A stretch of DNA of 64,000 bases, taken from positions 15,353,138-15,417,137 of the forward strand of contig NC_084831.1 of assembly GCF_033115175.1 (NCBI RefSeq), written 5' to 3'. The notes under the pieces are model-generated. The model was not told where the DNA came from and ran no database searches. It saw nothing but the letters and a program-made list of their open reading frames with translations. Position numbers and translations under genes: made by a program. Origin of the DNA: Lepus europaeus. Lineage: Eukaryota; Chordata; Mammalia; Lagomorpha; Leporidae. Every line of letters begins with the position of its first letter. Positions within the stretch are counted from its first letter, which is position 1. Positions 43,228 through 55,560 of the stretch are shown here, one piece after another.

Positions 43228-43556
43228 AGGGGGCCAGCATTGTAATACAGCAAGTAGGGCCACCACCTACAATGCCAGAATCCCACATGGGCACCGGTTG
43301 GTGTCCCCACTGCTCCACTTCCAATCTGGCTTTCAGCTAACGGCCTGGGAAAAGCAACAGAGGAGGCCTGAGAGCTTGGGCCGCTGCCGCCCACATGGGA
43401 GACTAGGGTGAAGCTCCCTGCTCCTGGCTCTGGCCTGGCCTAGTGCTGACCATTGTGGCCATCTGGGGAATGAACCAGAGGATAGAAGATCCCTCTCTGT
43501 GTCTCCCTCCCTCTCTCTCTCTCTCTCTCTAACACTGACTTTCAAAATAAAGAAAT
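43228..43556 (+). repeat. CSINE
   Basis: GGGGGCCAGCATTGTAATAC head; TTTCAAAATAAAGAAAT tail, next copy immediately after. Confidence 0.9.
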
Positions 43557-43908
43557 AGGGGCCGGTGCTGTGGCGTACTGGGTAAGGCCACCGCTTGCAG
43601 CACCCGCATCCCATGTGGGCACCGGTTCGAGTCCCAGCTGCTCCACTTCCGATCCAGCTCTCTGCTATAGCCTGGGAAAGCAGTAGAAGATGGCCCAAGT
43701 CCTTGGGCTCCTGTACCTGCATGGGAGACCTGAAGGGAGCTCCTGGATCCTGGCTTCAGGATCTAGGCACCGCTCCAGGCATTGTGGCCATCTGGGGAGT
43801 GAACCAGCAGATGGAAGACCTCTCTTTCTCTCTGCCTCTGCCTCTCTGTAACTCTGCCTTTCAAATAAAGAAAATAAATCTTTAAAAGTAAATAAATAAA
43901 TCTATTAA
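43557..43908 (+). repeat. CSINE
   Basis: AGGGGCCGGTGCTGTGGCGT head; CAAATAAAGAAAATAAATC tail; direct tandem with the copy before. Confidence 0.93.
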
Positions 43909-44495
43909 AAATTACTGATATTTCTGCATTTTTTTACACTGAATTTTGGAAATCAGATGTACGTTTTCACATATAGCTCATCTCAGTTCCTAGCAGCCAC
44001 CTTCCAAGAGTTCAGGAGCCGTTCTCGTTTCTTGTCTGCCAGCCACTCATCTATCACCCAGCCCCAGCCTGGCCCCTGACTGGCCACTCCTCCACAGCTG
44101 CCGTGGCCAAGGTCGCCCTGACTTCCAAGTTGCCAGACCCCAGCTCTGCCATCACGCACGCAGGTGACCACATCTGCCATCCTGTTTTGTCCTCCGTTCT
44201 GGGCGTCTGGGCGGCGCCCTCTGCTGGTTTTCCACCTCCTGCAGTGGCTGCCGCCGCTCAGATCCCCTTCCTCCTCCTCCGTCTGAGCTGGTTTTCTAAA
44301 CACTGGGATTATTCTAGCCTTTGTCCTGGGCCCGCTTCGACCTCAGTCAACACAAAAGGAAGCAAGTATGGTTATAGATCATGACACTCCATTTTGGCAT
44401 CTTTTTATGCACTTTGAATGGAATTTAAGTTCCTTCTCATGACCTATGGGTTTGTGGTAGATGGATTAACAGCCCTCCATGTTGTACGCACCCTG

Positions 44496-44838
44496 AGGCC
44501 ATCGTTGCGGTTCACCAGGTTAAGCCACCGCTTGGAAGGTCCGCATCCCATATCTGAGTGCCAGTTCTATTCCTGGCTGCTCTGCCTCCAAACCAGCATT
44601 CCTGCCAATACTCCTGGCAAGGCAACAGAAAATGATCGAAGTACTTGGGTCCCTGCCACCCGTGTGGGAAACCAGGATGGACTCCCTGGCTGCTGGCTTC
44701 AGCCTGTCCCAGTCTGGCTGTTTTGCTTATTTGGAGAGTGAACCAGCAGGTAGGAGATCTCTCTCTTTCTCTCTCTCTCTCTCTTTCTTTGCCTTTCAAA
44801 TAAAATGAAGATAAATAAATACAGATTATTTTTAAAAT
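44496..44838 (+). repeat. CSINE, older
   Basis: GGCCATCGTTGCGGTTCACC head; CAAATAAAATGAAGATAAAT tail. Confidence 0.88.
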
Positions 44839-45031
44839 AATGATCAGAAGTAGATTCTTTCTCCTAGATGAAGGGAAGCTAAGTTTGGAAGCACCTGCTT
44901 CCAGTGAATAAATGTGGAAGCCAATTTCCCGTGAGTACCAATCTCTTCAAATGCTGAGCAACTGTTGGGGAAGCCCCACCCTTTCACAATTTCATATCGT
45001 TCACTTGTGTACGCTACCTACTCCCATTTTC

Positions 45032-45579
45032 TTTCTTGTCTTTTTTTTTTTTTTTTTTGAGTGGAAGATTTTATTTTACAAATGAAAAAGCAAACTGCCG
45101 CTATTGAATTGACCCTGAAGTCATAGTCTAAATTCATACCTTGCAGCTGAATTCTCCCAGCGCACCACGAAGTCCCTGCGGAGGAGGCACAGCCTAGACA
45201 GATCTAATCATGGGGCAGCGATAGCCCGCAGGAAGTGGCTGTATCTCAAGTTCAAGTTCGTTTTCTTCTTGGAAGCATCCTCCAAGGCCACATGAAGAGA
45301 AGCAGGTTACAGCGGCCTCGTAAAGAGTCGTAGATTATTCATCCGGCGATACCCATGTGTCTCAGGTCTGGCTAAGCCAGAGGGTTCTCTGCGATAGCAT
45401 CCAAAGACCTCACCTTGGGCGCACCTGTTACCCTTACAGACTACTCCGAGCTAGAAAGTGCGGCTCCCATAGCAACAGAGGAATTTTGAAACTTCATTCC
45501 CGAGTCTCTAGCCAAGGGAGCAGAACAGCGGAATTCTGTGGCCCCTGAGCCCTCAAGGATCCCCTCATTGGTTTCGTAT
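45032..45579 (-). pseudogene. probable processed pseudogene (retrocopy), parent unknown
   Basis: On the minus strand the element ends with AATAAA (45075-45070) and a long A-run (read as T at about 45041-45058). It is flanked by an exact 10-bp direct repeat, TCCCATTTTC, at 45022-45031 and 45580-45589. Length is about 0.55 kb. It has none of the SINE head or CT block. The longest frame, starting MGAALSSSE, is broken by stops. I could not name the parent transcript. An alternative is a retroposed non-coding RNA or UTR fragment. Confidence 0.65.
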
Positions 45580-45895
45580 TCCCATTTTCAGTCTTTCAGA
45601 GGAGAGGAACCAAGTCACTGGGAAAAGTGAACCACCCTGGCCAAAGCTGTTGCAGGCTGTACTCAGATGTGACAGGGCAACGGTCAAAGAGCGATTTCTT
45701 TGGGAAACCTGAACAACACGGGAGCAGAAGTGGCTGAAAATGACGCGTTAACTACAGGACTGTAACTCCATATGCTGCTCACTGCACTTTCTGTGTTGTA
45801 GGACATAAACTCCACTCCCCACCTGTGTGGTGGTAAGCTGATGTCCAACACATAATTTAGCATCCCACTATTTTCTGAGTTCACCTCTTTAAAAT

Positions 45896-46210
45896 GTTTT
45901 AAAAAGATTTATTTATTATCTGAAAAGCAGAGTTTCAGAGAGGCAGAGAGAGGTCTTCCATCCACTGGTTCACTACCCAAATGACTGCAGCAGCTGGAGC
46001 TGTGCTATCCGAAGCCAGGAGCCAGGAGTCTCTTCCAGGTCTCCCACGCGGATGGATGCAGGGGCCCAAGGACTTAGGCCATCTCCTACTGCTTTCCTAG
46101 GCCATAGAGAGCTGGATCGGAAGTGGAGTAGCTGGGACTCAAATTGGCGCCCATATGGGATGCCGGCCCTGCAAGCAGCGGCTTACCCGCTATGCCACAG
46201 TGCCAGCTCC
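45896..46210 (-). repeat. CSINE
   Basis: TTTTAAAAAGATTTATTTAT to TATGCCACAGTGCCAGCTCC. Confidence 0.93.
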
Positions 46211-46275
46211 TAAAAATTTTTTTACACTTAAAAAAGTGGGAGAGATTTGAGTTCCCTCCTTCTTAAAACGTTTTT

Positions 46276-46606
46276 AGGGACTGGTGTATGGCACAGTGGG
46301 TTAAGACGCTGGCACCCCACGTGAGCACTGGATGGAGCCTTGGTTGCTCTACTTCCGATCCAGCTCCCTGCTGATGGCCTGGGAAAGCAGCAGAAGATGG
46401 CCCAAGTATTTGGGCCCCTGCCACCCCTGTGGGAGACTTGGATGGAGTTCTGGGTTCCTGGCTTCATCCTGCCCAGCCCTGGCTGTTACAGCCTTTTGGA
46501 AAGTCAATCAGCAGATGGAAGATCTGTTTTTCTCTCTGTCTCTCCCTCTTTTTCTGCACAACTCTGCCCTTCAAATAAACAAAGTAAATCTTTTGAAAAA
46601 AAAAAT
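46276..46606 (+). repeat. CSINE
   Basis: AGGGACTGGTGTATGGCACA head; CAAATAAACAAAGTAAATC tail. Confidence 0.9.
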
Positions 46607-46867
46607 GTTTCTAGAACAATCAAACAGCTTGCATTTATAAAACAGTTGATAAAACCACTCCTCTGGATTTTAGAAGGCCGGAGACCACCAAGAAGACAGC
46701 ATGTGTGACAGTGATCAGAATTCACTTGCCTTCTGCTTGCTCCAAGGCTGGCCTCGCCTTGCTTTCATTTTCTTCTTTTTTTGGGGGGCAAATCTTCAGT
46801 TCCTTAGCTGGCCGCCTTGGCCTGCTTCCCTTCACTCCTCCTTTCCCTTTGTTTGCACTTTCACACA

Positions 46868-47182
46868 AGAATTATTTATTTGCATTTTATTTGAAGGGCA
46901 GAGAGAGACAGAGGTAGAGTCAGAGAGATCTTCCACCCACTGATTCACCCTCTAAATGCCTGCAGCAGCCAGGGCTGGCCAGGCCAAAGCCAGGAACCTG
47001 AGACTCCATGGGGGTCTCCCACACGGGTGGCAGGGACCCAAGTACTTGAGCTACCACCTGCTGTCCCCGCTCCCCTCACAGGGTGCACATTAGCTGGAAG
47101 CTGGAATTGGAAGTGGAGCCTGGCCTCAAACGAAGGTCCTCTGATGGGGGCTCTGGGCATCTTAACGATGCGCCCAGCACCC
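46868..47182 (-). repeat. CSINE, older
   Basis: GAATTATTTATTTGCATTTT to TTAACGATGCGCCCAGCACC. Confidence 0.85.
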
Positions 47183-48087
47183 GACCCTCTGTTTTTGCAT
47201 CTGAAGTTTTAACCTCTGCGTGCCGAGACCCGTTCTGATATGTGAGATGTCGAGATCTGATCCTATTCTCCCTTGTTGGTTTTCTCCCTGCTGGCTGGCT
47301 GTTTGCTAGAGGCTTTTTTGTTGTCCATTTGGAGCACTGACTTGTCATCCCCACTGTGGATTGGATTCTAGGTAAACTCAGGGTATCGCTTCAGCAGAAG
47401 TGGCAAGGGCTCCAATTTCCCACTCTGGGCCGACCCTGCGCCTGACAGGGTTCCCCCTCTGGTTGCTGCTTTCCACCTGGCCCTGTGGTCTGAGCGAGGC
47501 ACTCCCGCAGGCCGGTGCCTACCCTGCGTCCTCCGGTTCAGACCAGGAGGAGCTGCTGCCTGCAGGGCTGGCGGGCCACGTGTTCCCCACCTTCTCGCAA
47601 CAGGCTGAGACACCACCTCCCGCTGAGCCCCTGAAGCGGCCCTGGTGGCCCACGGGGACCCAGTTCCGTCTCTCCTGTTCTACCCCATTTCTGTTTTAGG
47701 GGATGAAGACAGAGCAGCTCGTGCCAGCAGAGGCAACTCGGTTCGTATTCGGGGGTTACCAGCGATCCCTCTGCATCCCGGAATTCGAGGCGAGTAACAG
47801 GTGCCTCTTTTCCTTCCCCAATGGGCTAGATTTCCTTATCAATCACATCTTTGTCCAGCAGACTGAAGCGATTCTCTGCCTCCATTAATCTGACAATGAA
47901 CTGTCAGCGTCCCTCTTGTCCCTCTTCATTCGTAGTGCAGGTGCTCAGGTACGAAGTCTCCCACCTTCTACAGCTCATCCTACGGTGCCTATTGTCTGAG
48001 CCTCCAGGGAAGTCTTAGATTCTGTAAAGGAATATTTAACATGAAATGTGTTTTCTCCAATAGCCTACCAATTGTGAGATCTTTTTC

Positions 48088-48145
48088 TTTAAGAAAAGAT
48101 TTATTTATTTATTTGAAAGGCAGAGTGACAGAGAGACAGAGAGAC

Positions 48146-48181
<36 letters not shown>

Positions 48182-48457
48182 GTAGAGAGAGATATTGATC
48201 TTCCATCTGCTGGTTCAGTCCCCAAATGGCCCCAATGGCCAGGGCTGGTCCGGGCCGAAGCCAGGAGCCAGGGGCTTCATCCAGGTCTCCCTGTGGGTGC
48301 AGGGGCCCAAGGACTTGGACCATCTTCTGCTGCTTTCCCAGGCCATAGCAGAGAGCTGGATTGGAAGAAGAGCAGCCAGGACTAGAACCTGTGCTCATAT
48401 GGGATGTGGCACTGCTGGCGGTAGCTTTGCCCGCTTCACCACAGCACTGGCCGCCCC
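48088..48457 (-). repeat. CSINE with long GA block
   Basis: AAGATTTATTTATTTATTTG, about 80 bp of GA/GACA, head end CACCACAGCACTGGCCGCCC. Confidence 0.93.
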
Positions 48458-49078
48458 TGAGTTTTGTCTCTGCTGTCTGTCGTCTCCATTTCCCTCTGGC
48501 CTCTTGAGGGGCCTTCAGGGGCTTAGGTCAGCCTGGTAGCACCTTCCTTTTCTAATGCAGTAGCAATGGCTGCAATTTCTGTATTTCATGATGGAAAACA
48601 ATCTCTACAATAGTAACACTCAATACATTGTGAAGGCACATACTGAGATGTTTTATTAAACGCTGATATTATTCATTTGATTAACACTGGCTCGTTTGAT
48701 TACTCCCTGGCTTCTTTGCTCCGGATGAAGCTCAGCTCCCCCCACCCCTCTCTGGGCATGGCCCTGCGATGCCAGATTTACTTCCGATTTGCATATCTGC
48801 TAGACTGTGCCACTTAGCAGCTCCTAGTGCAGGTAGAGGACTTGGACTCAAGGTCAAAGTGAGACTGCGCCAGAGCTATCCTGTCCTCTAAGCTGGGTGG
48901 AGGCGTCCTGCAGCCTTCCAGTCCCTGTTCCTGGGACACAGGCCCGGTTCCTCTTTCTTGTGTTGGCTTTGACTGCCCCCGGTGGGCACTTTTGTATGGA
49001 GCCGGGGTCCCCGTGGAATTCAGCAAGATTGGAGAGGGCTAAGCCCTTCTTCAGCTAATGCTGTCTTCCGGGCAATCT

Positions 49079-49101
49079 CCACACACACACACACACACAC
49101 C
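49079..49101. repeat. (CA)n microsatellite
   Basis: About eleven pure CA units. Confidence 0.95.
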
Positions 49102-49284
49102 CCACCTATTATACCAGTCACCTGCTCCCCAGATCACACCCCCAGTCCGCACTCCCCACTGAACTCCAGACTTGGGATCCAACTGTTCTGCCCCGCCCTG
49201 GAGGTCCAGCAGCCATCTCAAACTGAGCCCCTCCTCCCACAGTGCTATCCACCCCAGTCATGCAACTTCTAAAAGCTGGGGCCT

Positions 49285-49537
49285 GGGGCTGGTGCTGTGG
49301 TGAATTTGGTTAGGCCATTGCCTGTGATGCCAGCATCCCAAATGAGCGCTGACTCATGTCCCAGCTGCTCCACTTCTGGTCCAGCTCCCTGCTAATGCAC
49401 TTGAGCAACTAGAAGATGACTCAAGTGCTTGGGCGCCTGCCACCACAAGGGAGATCCAGATGAGCTCCGAGCTCCTGGCTTCACCCTGGCCCAGTCCCAG
49501 CTGTTGCAGCCATTTGGGGAATGAACCAGTGGATGGA

Positions 49538-49579
<42 letters not shown>

Positions 49580-49641
49580 CTTCTTCTGTCTTTGTATGAC
49601 TCTGACTTTCAAATAATAATTCTTTTAACAAAAAAAGAAGT
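49285..49641 (+). repeat. CSINE with long CT block
   Basis: GGGGCTGGTGCTGTGGTGAA head, (CT)n at 49541-49576, tail TTTCAAATAATAATTC. Confidence 0.92.
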
Positions 49642-49694
49642 AAGGATATGATGGACACAAAATCATGTTTGAAAGTATTTGTTTATTATATATT

Positions 49695-49734
49695 TATTTA
49701 TTTTTAAATACTTCTTTATCTGAAAGGTATAGTT

Positions 49735-49776
<42 letters not shown>

Positions 49777-50022
49777 AGAGACAGAGAGAGATATTGTATA
49801 TACTGGTTCATTCCCCAAATGGCCAGGGCTGGGCCGGGTCAAAGTCAAGAGAACTTCCCCTGGGTCTCCCATGTGGGAGGAAGGAACTCCAGTCCTTAGG
49901 GCATCATCTGTTTCTTCCCGGGCACATTAACGGGCAACAGAGTAACTAGGCCTGGAGCTGGACAGGACATCCAACACGCCATACAGGCATCCAAGCCGTG
50001 GTGTAACCTGCGGGCCACACTT
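49695..50022 (-). repeat. CSINE, older
   Basis: TATTTATTTTTAAATACTTC, CACACAGAGAGAGA block, head end GTGTAACCTGCGGGCC. Confidence 0.85.
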
Positions 50023-50154
50023 TTAGCTGACTTATGAGAAGGTGACAACACTCTGGTATTGTCCTTAGAGGGACTAGAAGGATAGTCCAGTCTTGTCTTT
50101 TGCATCACGATTGGCTTCTTATAGTGATAGCTGAAAATCTTTTTTCCCTTCAGC

Positions 50155-50198
50155 TTTTTTAAAAAAGATTTATTTATTTGAAAGGCAGAGTTCCAGAG

Positions 50199-50240
<42 letters not shown>

Positions 50241-50482
50241 CTTCCATCTGCTGTTTCACTCCATAATTGGCCGCAACAGCCGGAGCTGAGCCGATCCAAA
50301 GCCAGGAACCAGGAGCTTCTTCTGGTTCTCCCATGTGGGTACAGGGACCCAAGGACTTGGACCATCTTCTACTGCTTTCCCAGGCCACAGCAGAGAGCTG
50401 GATCGGAAGTGGAGCAGCTGGGCCATATGGGATGCTGGCACTGTTGGCGGCAGCTTTACCAGCTACACCACAGAGCCAGCCC
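50155..50482 (-). repeat. CSINE
   Basis: TTTTTTAAAAAAGATTTATT, GA block, head end ACCACAGAGCCAGCCCC. Confidence 0.93.
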
Positions 50483-50844
50483 CTACCTTCAGCTTTGCAA
50501 TCCATCATTCACACTTTTAACTTTGTTGTTAAATTTGGGACAATCTCTACCAATGTTCTGTGAGCTGTAACATTTGGAAGGATTCCACACTAACTGGTTT
50601 CTGGCCTCATAAATTTCAAATCCTATTTCTTTGCCGATGCTGTCACATTCCCTGGGAAGGTGTCCTAGTGACAGATAGACAGACACACACACGCACACAC
50701 ACAGAGAGCACAGGGAACATTTTCAGAGGCCACTCTGGGGCACCCATCAATAATAAAACTGCTCTAGAAGGGACCTGAGCCCCATTCATAGAGCTGTCCC
50801 CACCTCTACCCTCCCATTGGCCTTCGCTTAGCACGATTCCAAAG

Positions 50845-51104
50845 TGCCCGGCTGCTCCACTTTTGATCCAGCTCCCCACTAACACACCTGGGAAAGCAGT
50901 GGAGGATGGTCCGAGTCCTTTGGCCCCTGCACCGTGTGGAGACCCGGAAGAAGCTCCTGGCTCCTGACTTTGGATTGGCTCAGCTCCGGCTGTGGCAGCC
51001 ATTTGGAGAGAACAAGCAGATGGAAGACCTCTCTCTCTGTCTCTACCTCTCTCTGTAACTCTGTCTTTCAAATAAATAAGATAAATCTTTTAAAAAATTG
51101 CTGT
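50845..51104 (+). repeat. CSINE, 5' truncated
   Basis: AAGTGCCCGGCTGCTCCACT to CAAATAAATAAGATAAATC. Confidence 0.88.
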
Positions 51105-51130
51105 AAGAACACATAGTCGAAAATTACATC

Positions 51131-51302
51131 TTATGATTCAAGTAACAGGGTTCCTGCTACCCACATAGAAGGCTCGGGTTAAGCTCCTGGTTCCCGGCTA
51201 TGGTCCAGCCCAGTCCTGGATGTTGTGGGCATTTGGGGAGCAAACTGGCAGATAGAGATCACTGTCTCTTTGCTTTTTAAATCAACAAATAAAAATTTTA
51301 AT
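51131..51302 (+). repeat. CSINE, 3' fragment, old
   Basis: TTCAAGTAACAGGGTTCCTG to AATCAACAAATAAAAATTTT. Confidence 0.75.
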
Positions 51303-51416
51303 AGAAAATTCACCATCATAACCATTTCTCAGCGTACAGCTCGGTAGTGTTGAGTATATTCCCATTATCACGCAGCTGAGCTCCGGAACTTTCTTCTTGC
51401 AAAACCGAAACCGTGG

Positions 51417-51707
51417 GGTTGGCATTTGGTGCAGTGGATTAAGCAATGCTTGGGACACTGTGCCCGTATCACAGTGCCTGGGTTCAAGTGCTGACTCCTT
51501 GGCTTCTGGTCCAGCTTCCTGCTGATGGGCACCCTGGGAGGCAGCAGGCAGTGTCAAGTACGTAGGTCTCCGCCAAGCACATGGGAGACCTGCAGTTTCT
51601 AGCTCCTGGCCTCTACCTGTCCCAGCTCTGCCTGTTGCAGAGCTTGGGGGTGAACCAGCAGTGGGGACATCTCTCTTTTACTCTTTCAAACAAAGAAAAG
51701 AAAAAGA
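51417..51707 (+). repeat. CSINE, old
   Basis: GGGGTTGGCATTTGGTGCAG head; ACTCTTTCAAACAAAGAAAA tail. Confidence 0.83.
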
Positions 51708-51992
51708 TGCTGTATCCCACATTGGAGCTCTTGGTTCAAATCCTGGCTACTCCATTTCCCATTTGGCTTCCTGCTGTTGTGCACCCTGGGAGACAACAGT
51801 GATGGCTCAGGAACTTGGGTCCCTGCCACCTACATGGGAGACTCGGATTGAGTTCCAGGCTCCTGGCTTTGGCCTGGCTATGCCCTGGCTGTTGCAAACA
51901 TTTGGGAGAGTGGACCAACAGACAGGAGATCTCGCTCCATCTCTTTGTCTCTCTGCCTTTCAAATAGAATGAAAATAAATTCTAAAATTAAA
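51708..51992 (+). repeat. CSINE, 5' truncated, old
   Basis: TGCTGTATCCCACATTGGAG to CAAATAGAATGAAAATAAAT. Confidence 0.8.
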
Positions 51993-52944
51993 AGGGAATA
52001 AAAAAAAAAAAAACCTCTGAAACTTTAAACCAGTGGTTACTGTTGCCAACCTGACAAAAACTTGTAATTGCATGCAGGTGATGGGGCTCAATTGTCAGTT
52101 TCGCAAGCTCCAGGGCTGATCTCCTGCCCAGGGTGGGTGTGAGCCTTCTTGGAGCCTCCAGGGTCTAGCCTTGGCCCTCACATGCAGCAGATAATCCAGG
52201 TTGCATCAAATGCCGGCTCCACAGCAGCCCGAGGAGACCAGGGAGTGCCGAGATGGCCCATTCAGGGAGAGGTGACCCAGTCACTAAGAGAGGGGGCCCC
52301 CCGCAGGTAGGGCAGGGAAGTGTGGTCTGAGAAGCAGATATGGGAGCTGAAATCTGATGACCTGAAGGAGCCAGCGGGAGAAGAGCACAGCGGGTAGAGA
52401 GAACTGTGAGAGCAAAGGCCCTGGGGCAGGGATATTTGTTAGTAACAGGGCCGTCTCCTGGTCCGGTGCCCCTTCACCACTTCCCCTCTGTAGGCCATCA
52501 GAGAGGTTCCCCTGGTGCCCTGTGCTGCCCTCACGTTCAGTCGCTCGGGTGTCACTGTCCAGCAGGCAGGGGTTGAGGCTGTGGATTCCTATCCTGGAAG
52601 CCCTGGGGCTGACCCGGATCCGGGTTTCCTGGTTCCTATGCAGCAGGGAGTGAGCAGACATCCTTCCCCGCCTTCTCTCTCCAGGCTCCAGCCCTGGCCC
52701 CAAATCTCCATGGCAACCCCAGACGCAATCATAACCCCGGGGAAGGAGGACCGGGGTGGGCGCAGCACAAAGATCCGAGGGAGAGGCCAGAAGAGCTGGG
52801 CACTCTGCACCCCCTGCTCTGGGGGCGCCTCCTCCCCGTTGGCCTCCCCGCTGGCCTGGCCAGACCTCACTCCCCAGTCTCCCCAAAGACCCCAACCTGA
52901 GGATCCCACAGGTCTGTGCTTTTGCTGGGTACCGCAGAGCCTGC

Positions 52945-53026
52945 ATGGGGGCGTGTCTCCCACAGCTGCCCCAGAGGCTGCTGCTGTTTGGGGCGGCCAT
53001 CCTGGCTGTGTCTGCCGTGGAGACCG
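52945..53026 (+). CDS. LDLRAD2: LDLRAD2 coding exon 1 (signal peptide)
   Basis: ATG opens MGACLPQLPQRLLLFGAAIL, then AVSAVET plus one base, followed by the donor ACCG|GTGAGT. The sequence is a classic signal peptide: short polar start, hydrophobic LLLFGAAILAV core and small residues before cleavage near AVSA. It matches the human LQLPQRLLLLGAAAL start. The start is chosen by this match; upstream in-frame codons continue open but do not resemble the family. Confidence 0.9.
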
Positions 53027-53261
53027 GTGAGTGTGAGGGGCTTGGCGGGGGCACCAGGAGGCTCAGGCCCCCTCTGCCGGTCAGCACTTACCCTGGTGGG
53101 TTGGGGCCCCGTGAGTTGGGGTGGGGGTGGGGGGCTGGGAGACCCTGCTCCTGGTCTCGCTGGGCAGCCCCAAGTCCTTCGGGAAGGTTGGCTCTCCAAG
53201 ACACCCAGAAGCAGGGTCTGCGTGTGGGTGGGACCGCCCTCAGCTCTGGCCGTGGGTAACA

Positions 53262-53480
53262 GTGCGCTTTGGAACTGCACAGCCCTGCGTTCACACTCAC
53301 TCTGCCACCTCCTACATTTTCACCCTTGAGATCAGCCTCACAGCTCTCTGAGGCTCAGTCTTTTGGCAGTAAAATGGGACCAATGGTAGATCCCTCTCCC
53401 CGGAAGGACGACTACTACTGAGCATAGAAGATGAGCTGAACTAGGCAGAAGACATTGGTGCCTGGCGCATAAAAGATGCC
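53262..53480 (+). repeat. MIR relic
   Basis: ACTCTGCCACCTCC, a TCTGAGGCTCAGT core and AAAATGGGACCAATGGTAGA follow MIR core order. It ends where the young SINE inserted. Confidence 0.65.
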
Positions 53481-53486
53481 TAATTT

Positions 53487-53849
53487 GGCCGGCGCCGTGG
53501 CTCACTAGGCTAATCCTCTGCCTAGCGGCGCCGGCACACCGGGTTCTAGTCCCGGTTGGGGCGCCAGATTCTGTCCCGGTTGCCCCTCTTCCGGGCCAGC
53601 TTCTGCTATGGCCAGGGAGTGCAGTGGAGGATGGCCCAAGTCCTTGGGCCCTGCACCCCATGGGAGACCAGGAGAAGCACCTGGCTCCTGCCATCGGATC
53701 AGCGTGGTGCGCCGGCCGCAGCACGCCAGCTGTGGCGGCCATTGGAGGGTGAACCAACGGCAAAGGAAGACCTTTCTCTCTGTCTCTCTCTCTCTCTCAC
53801 TGTCCACTCTGCCTGTCAAAAAAGTAAAAAAAAAAAAAAAAAAAAAAAA
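53487..53849 (+). repeat. CSINE, young, full length
   Basis: GCCTAATTT at 53478-53486 and 53850-53858 flanks it. It ends in a long A-run. Confidence 0.96.
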
Positions 53850-54374
53850 GCCTAATTTATTCCCTTCTGAATGCCATCCGCACCCATGCGCCTCCAGGGC
53901 AGGCTCTGATGTCACAGCTCTGCACAGATGGAGGGACGCGCTTCTGCACCCTGAGCCCTGATGAAAGACTTCTTCCCTGAGGACCCTCCTCCTGCCCAGC
54001 CCTGGAGCACCCACTGGGGCCCCCCCGCTTCCCACCAGAAAACCCACCTCCTGTTCCTATTGTGTCCGAACAACAATCACAGCTCGTTGGAGCACTTACA
54101 TAGTATCTCATTTCATCCTTACCGCAGTCCTACACCAATAAGTGTATTTGGAGCTGTAACAGGTACCAAGCCAAGTGGGACTTGGGTCATAAGGGAATTT
54201 GTTATTTCACCTAGGGAGAGTGGCTGCAGGCGGGTCTGGAGGTGGCTAATTCAGCGGCTCAGCTCGCAGCATTTCTCTGTGGTTTTCACGACCTCATCTC
54301 TGCAAGGCAGCTGCTGCAGCTCTGGGCATCATATCTTCAGTTAACAGCCTTCTTCCTTCCTTCCTTCCTTTCTT

Positions 54375-54629
54375 TCAAGATTTATTTATTTGAAAGGCAG
54401 AGAGAGAGAGAGAGAGATTGGGATCTGCTGTTTCGGAAGTCGGGCACCGCATCCCATCTCCCATGTGGGTGGCAGCGGCCCAAGTACTTGGTCCATTTCC
54501 TGCTGCCGTTGCAGGTGCATTAGCGGGGAGCTGGATCGGAAGCAGAGCAGCCGGGACTTGAACTGGCTCCTATACAGAACGCCGGCATCACAGGCTGAGG
54601 CTTAGCGCGCTGCGCCACGATGCGGGCCC
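54375..54629 (-). repeat. CSINE
   Basis: TTTCAAGATTTATTTATTTG to TGCGCCACGATGCGGGCCC; preceded by (CTTC)n. Confidence 0.92.
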
Positions 54630-54827
54630 CTCCCCTGCTGTTTCATCAGAGAGGAAAAGCTGTCTCAGGAACTCGGGGCAGCCCTCTCCGAGGTCTCGCA
54701 GGTTTCATACCAATCCTGAACAGTAGGATTGTTTCAGCAAGAAGAATCAGGGGAAGGTACATTTGAGTGCTTGCCCTGTCCTTGAATAACAGTGAATAAG
54801 ATAAAATCACAAACCCTTCTCTAACTC

Positions 54828-55055
54828 AGATGGGCGCCTGTTCAAGTCCCGGCTGCTCTACTTCCCATCCAGCTCCCTGCTGATGGCCTGGGAAAGCAGC
54901 AGCAGATGGCCCAAGTGCTTGGGTCCCTGCCATCCATGTGGGAGACATAGAAGAAGCTCCTGGCTTCTGGCTTCTGGCTTTGGCCTGGCCCAGCCCTGGC
55001 CATTGTGGCTATTTGGGGAGTGAACTAGTGAACCAGTGGTTGGAGGATCTCTCTC

Positions 55056-55093
<38 letters not shown>

Positions 55094-55135
55094 CTTCCGC
55101 AATTCTGATTTTCAAAAAATAAGTCTTAAAAAAAT
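54828..55135 (+). repeat. CSINE, 5' truncated
   Basis: AGATGGGCGCCTGTTCAAGT to AAAAAATAAGTCTTAAAAAA, with a long CT block. Confidence 0.9.
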
Positions 55136-55429
55136 GCTGAGTGCAGCCCAACACCTCATATCCATGCAGTTTTGTTGCAATTCCAAAACACAGAAGGGCC
55201 TGAAAACCCCAATTTATTCTTAACTAATTGACTGAAAACTTGGACCTGACCCAACAGAAGGCCATTTGCTGTGTTTGTCCCAAGGGTACATGTTTCTTTG
55301 CTTTCTCTAGAGATTGATTTTGGAGAGCTGCTGTCGACCCCATGTGGGGCGGCACTGTAATATGCCATATACATGGAACACATCCTAGGACTTTGAATAA
55401 GGGATTGTGCATTCGGACTAAATTAAATC

Positions 55430-55560
55430 GCTTACTCTTCACAAACATTCTGAGGTTGCTTAACCATTCCCATGTGGTTGATGGGGAGACGGAGGCTCAG
55501 GGAGGGCAGAGACTTGGTGGGGGTCCCCAGCGAGCAGGGGCCGGAGCCAGGTCCAGACCA
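55430..55560 (-). repeat. MIR/L2-like relic beside LDLRAD2 exon 2
   Basis: GGGGAGACGGAGGCTCAGGG is the reverse of the MIR/L2 CTCAGTTTCC core. It ends about 40 bp before the exon 2 acceptor. Confidence 0.5.

Larger units (their letters stand above)
36901..52944. other. USP48-LDLRAD2 intergenic region
   Basis: No coding gene is recognised. It holds promoter-like motifs (37.1-37.2 kb), a 44-bp tandem duplication (37.7 kb), about 25 SINE copies or pieces, a split L2 relic, a probable retrocopy (45.0-45.6 kb) and a CA repeat. Unique stretches at 38133-38767, 43910-44490, 47183-48087, 48460-49078 and 51993-52900 show no feature I can name; the last must include LDLRAD2 promoter and 5'UTR sequence. 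Confidence 0.8.

Noticed and set aside
52284-53087. 267-aa minus-strand frame upstream of LDLRAD2
   Set aside because: No recognisable domain, overlaps LDLRAD2 exon 1 antisense, and the region is GC-rich.
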